Assembly (NCBI RefSeq): GCF_052119425.1
Contig: NZ_JBQKFH010000002.1
Span: forward strand, 36,459-100,458
From: Enterococcus_E cecorum_C
GTDB taxonomy: Bacteria > Bacillota > Bacilli > Lactobacillales > Enterococcaceae
Direction: 5' to 3'
DNA: 64,000 bases
Shown here: piece by piece, positions 61,681-64,000 of the stretch
Layout: each line of letters starts with the position of its first letter
Numbering within the stretch: the stretch's first letter is position 1
The notes under the pieces: generated by a model
Database searches by the model: none
What the model was told of the DNA's origin: nothing
Seen by the model: the letters and a program-made list of their open reading frames with translations, nothing else
Position numbers and translations under genes: made by a program

Positions 61681-62457
61681 TTAATTGCCGTTAGATACAA
61701 CTTTTGCAGTATGCATTTTTTGAATAATGATTTCAACACGACGATTTAGAAGTCTACCTTCATCTGTACTATTTGTTGCTTTAGGTTTATTATCTGCATA
61801 TGCTTGAATAGCTACTTTGTTACTAGCTATCATATGATTGTTAACAAAATAATTCATAACTGAAATCGCACGTGCCGCCGACAATTCCCAGTTCGAAGCA
61901 TATTTGCCATTCTCAGGTCGATTATCGGTATATCCTGCAATTATAAAATCCTGATCTAATCCTTTGAAATGGCTACCTACAATTGACAAGTTTTTCTGAA
62001 CATCATCAGATAAATCAGCACTTCCTGGACTAAATAAGATTCGACTAGATAATGCAATATGAATCCCATCGGACTTTAAATCTATCGTAACATCATCAGC
62101 AATCTCAGTTTTCGATAAATCTTCATCTAATTGTTTTTGTAGTTTAGCTAATTTCTTATCTTCCAAGCGCATCTTTACAATAGCTTCTTTCGTTGCTTCT
62201 GATTCTGCTGTCTTTTCTTGAGTATCTTCTGGTAAATCAGGATCCACGGCTTTGCCAATTACTGCCGTTCCACTGCTTTGACCAACTCCAGCAAATATTT
62301 GCGTAAATTCACTTTTAAATTCATTAAATTTCGCCGTATCTACTTTAGCCATCGCAAATAAGACAATAAATAAAGCTAATAGTAGCGTCATCATGTCAGA
62401 GTAAGGGAGTAACCATGCTTCATCGACGTGTTCTTCATGTCTTTTTTTTCGTTTCAT
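61681..62457 (-). CDS. motB: Flagellar stator protein MotB
   Basis: Stator subunit of 258 residues. One N-terminal helix carries the proton-binding Asp21 in LPYSDMMTLLLALFIVLFAM. A linker and a C-terminal OmpA-like peptidoglycan-binding domain (about 145-250, with AGYTDNRPENGKYASNWELSAARA and NRRVEI) follow. It anchors the motor to the wall. Confidence 0.96.
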   Translation of the reverse strand: MKRKKRHEEHVDEAWLLPYSDMMTLLLALFIVLFAMAKVDTAKFNEFKSEFTQIFAGVGQSSGTAVIGKAVDPDLPEDTQEKTAESEATKEAIVKMRLEDKKLAKLQKQLDEDLSKTEIADDVTIDLKSDGIHIALSSRILFSPGSADLSDDVQKNLSIVGSHFKGLDQDFIIAGYTDNRPENGKYASNWELSAARAISVMNYFVNNHMIASNKVAIQAYADNKPKATNSTDEGRLLNRRVEIIIQKMHTAKVVSNGN

Positions 62458-62477
62458 CGTTTAAACACCCTCTTAAA

Positions 62478-63239
62478 TTAGGATTCTCTACGTTGGTTTG
62501 GCTCAATGATGCTGTTTAATTGTTTTTCAATATTTTTAGGTGAGTGGCCCGCCTGAATTGCCATCACACCTTCCAAAATGATCATCTTTTGCTGAATTTC
62601 CTCTTGAGATTTAGACTCCAAACGCGAAGCAAAAGGCATCATCAATACATATCCGAAGAAAATCCCATATAATGTCGCTACAAAGGCCGCTTTAATCATA
62701 TGACCTAAAGCCTCAACATCACTTAAATTTCCCAAGGCACCAATCAAACCGATTACTGCCCCCAATACCCCTAAAGTTGGAGATGTTGATCCTAATGTCT
62801 TGAACATCTTAGCTGCTGAATGATGTCTTTCTTCAATTCCAGCAATTTCTGTCTCTAGAATTTCACGAATTTGTTCAGCATCAATTCCATCGACTACCAT
62901 TTCTAAACCTTTTTTCAAAAACGGATCGTCTAAAGTATTTACATGTGACTCTAATGCAAGCAATCCATCACGACGAGCCATATTGGCCATTTCAATAATT
63001 GATTGAATTAAATCTGCATTATTCACTTCTCGATTATTAAACAATACTCCAAAAACTTTTGGTAGTCGCTTTATCTGTTGCATAGGATAAGAATTAAGTA
63101 AAGCTGCAATACTTCCACCAAAGATGATAATGATAGCGGCCGGATTAATAAGTACAGAAACATCCGCCCCTTTTACAATCATTCCTACAACCACTGATAA
63201 AAAACCTGCGATAATACCAATAATTAAAAAGATATCCAT
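62478..63239 (-). CDS. motA: Flagellar stator protein MotA
   Basis: Stator subunit of 253 residues with four membrane helices and the conserved proline region LGSTSPTLGVLGAVIGLIGAL (about 148-168). Together with MotB it drives flagellar rotation by ion flow. AAGGGG precedes the ATG; a sigma-28-like promoter lies 40 nt upstream. It implies a motile host. Confidence 0.96.
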   Translation of the reverse strand: MDIFLIIGIIAGFLSVVVGMIVKGADVSVLINPAAIIIIFGGSIAALLNSYPMQQIKRLPKVFGVLFNNREVNNADLIQSIIEMANMARRDGLLALESHVNTLDDPFLKKGLEMVVDGIDAEQIREILETEIAGIEERHHSAAKMFKTLGSTSPTLGVLGAVIGLIGALGNLSDVEALGHMIKAAFVATLYGIFFGYVLMMPFASRLESKSQEEIQQKMIILEGVMAIQAGHSPKNIEKQLNSIIEPNQRRES

Positions 63240-63278
63240 TTATAAATTTCCCCTTGTATTCTATATTCATATTTTAAT

Positions 63279-63305
63279 TTATCGGTCAATATCAGTCAAA
63301 ATTCA
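63279..63305 (-). promoter_or_regulatory. Sigma-28 (FliA/SigD)-like promoter of motAB
   Basis: Minus strand reads TGAA (63302-63305), 15-nt spacer, ACCGATAA. The flagellar sigma consensus is TAAA-N15-GCCGATAA, so two bases differ. The distance to the motA ATG is suitable. Confidence 0.55.
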
Positions 63306-63492
63306 AGGGGATAAATAAAAATTATTGACAAATCATTATTTTTCAAAATTTATTCGTTCTTTTTTAGTTTTTCCCTTTAATTTTTATTCAACTATCCGAT
63401 AATACAGTATGTCAAGGTGATAAGCATCTATGAAAACCTTGACAAGCACAAAACATATGCTTATAATAGCTATGTAAACTTTGCATATTATG

Positions 63493-63539
63493 CCGTTTCA
63501 AGTTAATGTAAATTATCTTTTCCCATATTCCAATAAACG
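63493..63539. repeat. Direct repeat, copy 1
   Basis: Block of 47 nt (starting CCGTTTCAAGTTAATG, ending AATAAACG), repeated at 63845-63890 with one gap and three mismatches. Confidence 0.85.
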
Positions 63540-63560
63540 CACGTGTTTTACACGTGCGTT
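63537..63560. terminator. Palindromic hairpin after the 35-codon ORF
   Basis: ACGCACGTGT/ACACGTGCGT perfect stem with a tight TTT loop; moderately T-rich on the plus side. Could end the small ORF transcript or one from the plus strand. Confidence 0.6.
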
Positions 63561-63591
63561 TATTGTTTTGCAAAAATAAATGATTTATTAT

Positions 63592-63699
63592 TTATTTAGT
63601 TCGTTTATTTTTTATTTCGGGCTTACGTTTTATGTTCGAAATATTTTCTGTATCGGAATGTAATGTTACGGGGACAATTGTTAATTTTTGTTCTGGCAT
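63592..63699 (-). pseudogene. 35-residue ORF, possible N-terminal remnant of a serine recombinase
   Basis: The ATG at 63699 has a very strong AAAGGAGGTG site. The 35 residues start MPEQKLTIVPVTLHSDTENI and end KPEIKNKRTK. Large serine recombinases of Gram-positive mobile elements often start with KLTVIPA-type segments followed by basic residues and then VAAYCRVSTD. Here the frame stops just before that point. A functional short peptide is the alternative. It lies between two 47-nt direct repeats. Confidence 0.4.
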
Positions 63700-63844
63700 A
63701 TGAAAAGCACCTCCTTTGATTGATATGTCAATTTTAACAAGAGGTGCTGTTGATTTATATGCGTTGTTTGAATGGGGGCTTACGATACACCTTGTTATTG
63801 GGCGCTTACCTAGCGTGCGCTGAAAATTGCGCATATTAAATTAA

Positions 63845-63890
63845 CCGTTTCAAGTAATGTAAATTATCTTTTCCCATATTTCGACAAACG
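63845..63890. repeat. Direct repeat, copy 2
   Basis: 46-nt copy of 63493-63539, 43 of 47 aligned positions identical. The segment between the copies is about 305 bp. Confidence 0.85.
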
Positions 63891-63914
63891 GGGCTGACCC
63901 ATTAGTCCCTTTTG

Positions 63915-63975
63915 AATCCAAAAATCGAAGGCACCCGTGAAAGATGCCTTCGATTTTTGGATTTTTTGGATGAAA
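63915..63975 (+). terminator. Strong hairpin terminator near the window end
   Basis: Perfect 19-bp stem (63915-63933 with 63945-63963, core AAATCGAAGGCA/TGCCTTCGATTT) followed by T on the plus strand. No plus-strand gene precedes it within 3 kb. A further short hairpin (AAATATAGAGG/CCCTATATTT) lies at 63974-64000. Confidence 0.7.
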
Positions 63976-64000
63976 TATAGAGGATTTTCCCCCTATATTT

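Noticed and set aside
63700..63834. N-terminal extension of the 35-codon ORF to 80 codons
   Set aside because: The strong AAAGGAGGTG site fits only the ATG at 63699; the extension shows no coding character.

Overview
The window is low-GC Gram-positive chromosome, most like a motile member of the Enterococcaceae (Enterococcus of the gallinarum/casseliflavus kind, or Vagococcus). The evidence is a complete Enterococcus hirae-type ntp operon for a sodium V-ATPase, DUF1033 and DUF1831 genes, LicT/RAT-controlled beta-glucoside PTS genes, strong AGGAGG ribosome-binding sites, frequent TTG/GTG starts, and flagellar stator genes motA and motB. Species cannot be fixed from sequence reading alone. No tRNA, rRNA or CRISPR array was seen.

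Layout. 1-5.7 kb: a truncated MFS transporter, topB with DUF1033, then a cluster of long imperfect hairpin repeats (3.66-4.1 kb) beside mnmA and DUF1831. 5.8-10.8 kb: a YrvO-like cysteine desulfurase that probably feeds MnmA, a divergent prs paralogue, then the operon nudF - macP-like - mtnN - pncA-like - C39-like protein. 10.9-17.1 kb: xpaC/telA, two amino-acid permeases and a Gfo/Idh/MocA oxidoreductase. 17.3-23.5 kb: the licT-bglP-bglA beta-glucoside operon, split by an IS200/IS605 element. 23.5-31.3 kb: nupC, treP/treR, a second GH1 phospho-beta-glucosidase, a decapitated cellobiose-type PTS IIC and its GntR regulator. 31.4-41.7 kb: ntpJ, and ntpF-I-K-E-C-G-A-B-D all on the minus strand. 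42.3-50.2 kb: an Lrp regulator, an orphan dltD, a LysR/YeiH pair, a Zn-PLC-like protein, a UMF1 transporter, and DUF438/DUF1858 genes. 50.3-57.2 kb: a tryptophan T-box and a complete trpEGDCFBA operon. 57.2-64 kb: permease, XRE regulator, aldo-keto reductase, two small convergent proteins, motA-motB-C39 peptidase, and a repeat-flanked remnant area.

The most informative region is the bgl locus. The IS sits after TTTAAC inside the last codons of licT. Rejoining its flanks restores a 278-residue LicT whose stop codon lies inside the RAT of bglP. The insertion therefore removes the last nine residues of LicT, including the final PRD2 histidine. The TnpB gene in the same IS has a microhomology deletion and frameshift, while its right-end omega-RNA region looks intact.

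Other points worth a second look: a hairpin repeat inside the ntp operon between ntpG and ntpA that shares a 26-nt core with the cluster near mnmA; a Prs paralogue lacking the basic catalytic-loop residues; a sigma-28-like promoter before motAB with a secreted C39-like peptidase in the same operon; paired small proteins sharing an SKR[IV]HA..RGRL motif; and a 47-bp direct repeat flanking what may be the first 35 residues of a lost serine recombinase.
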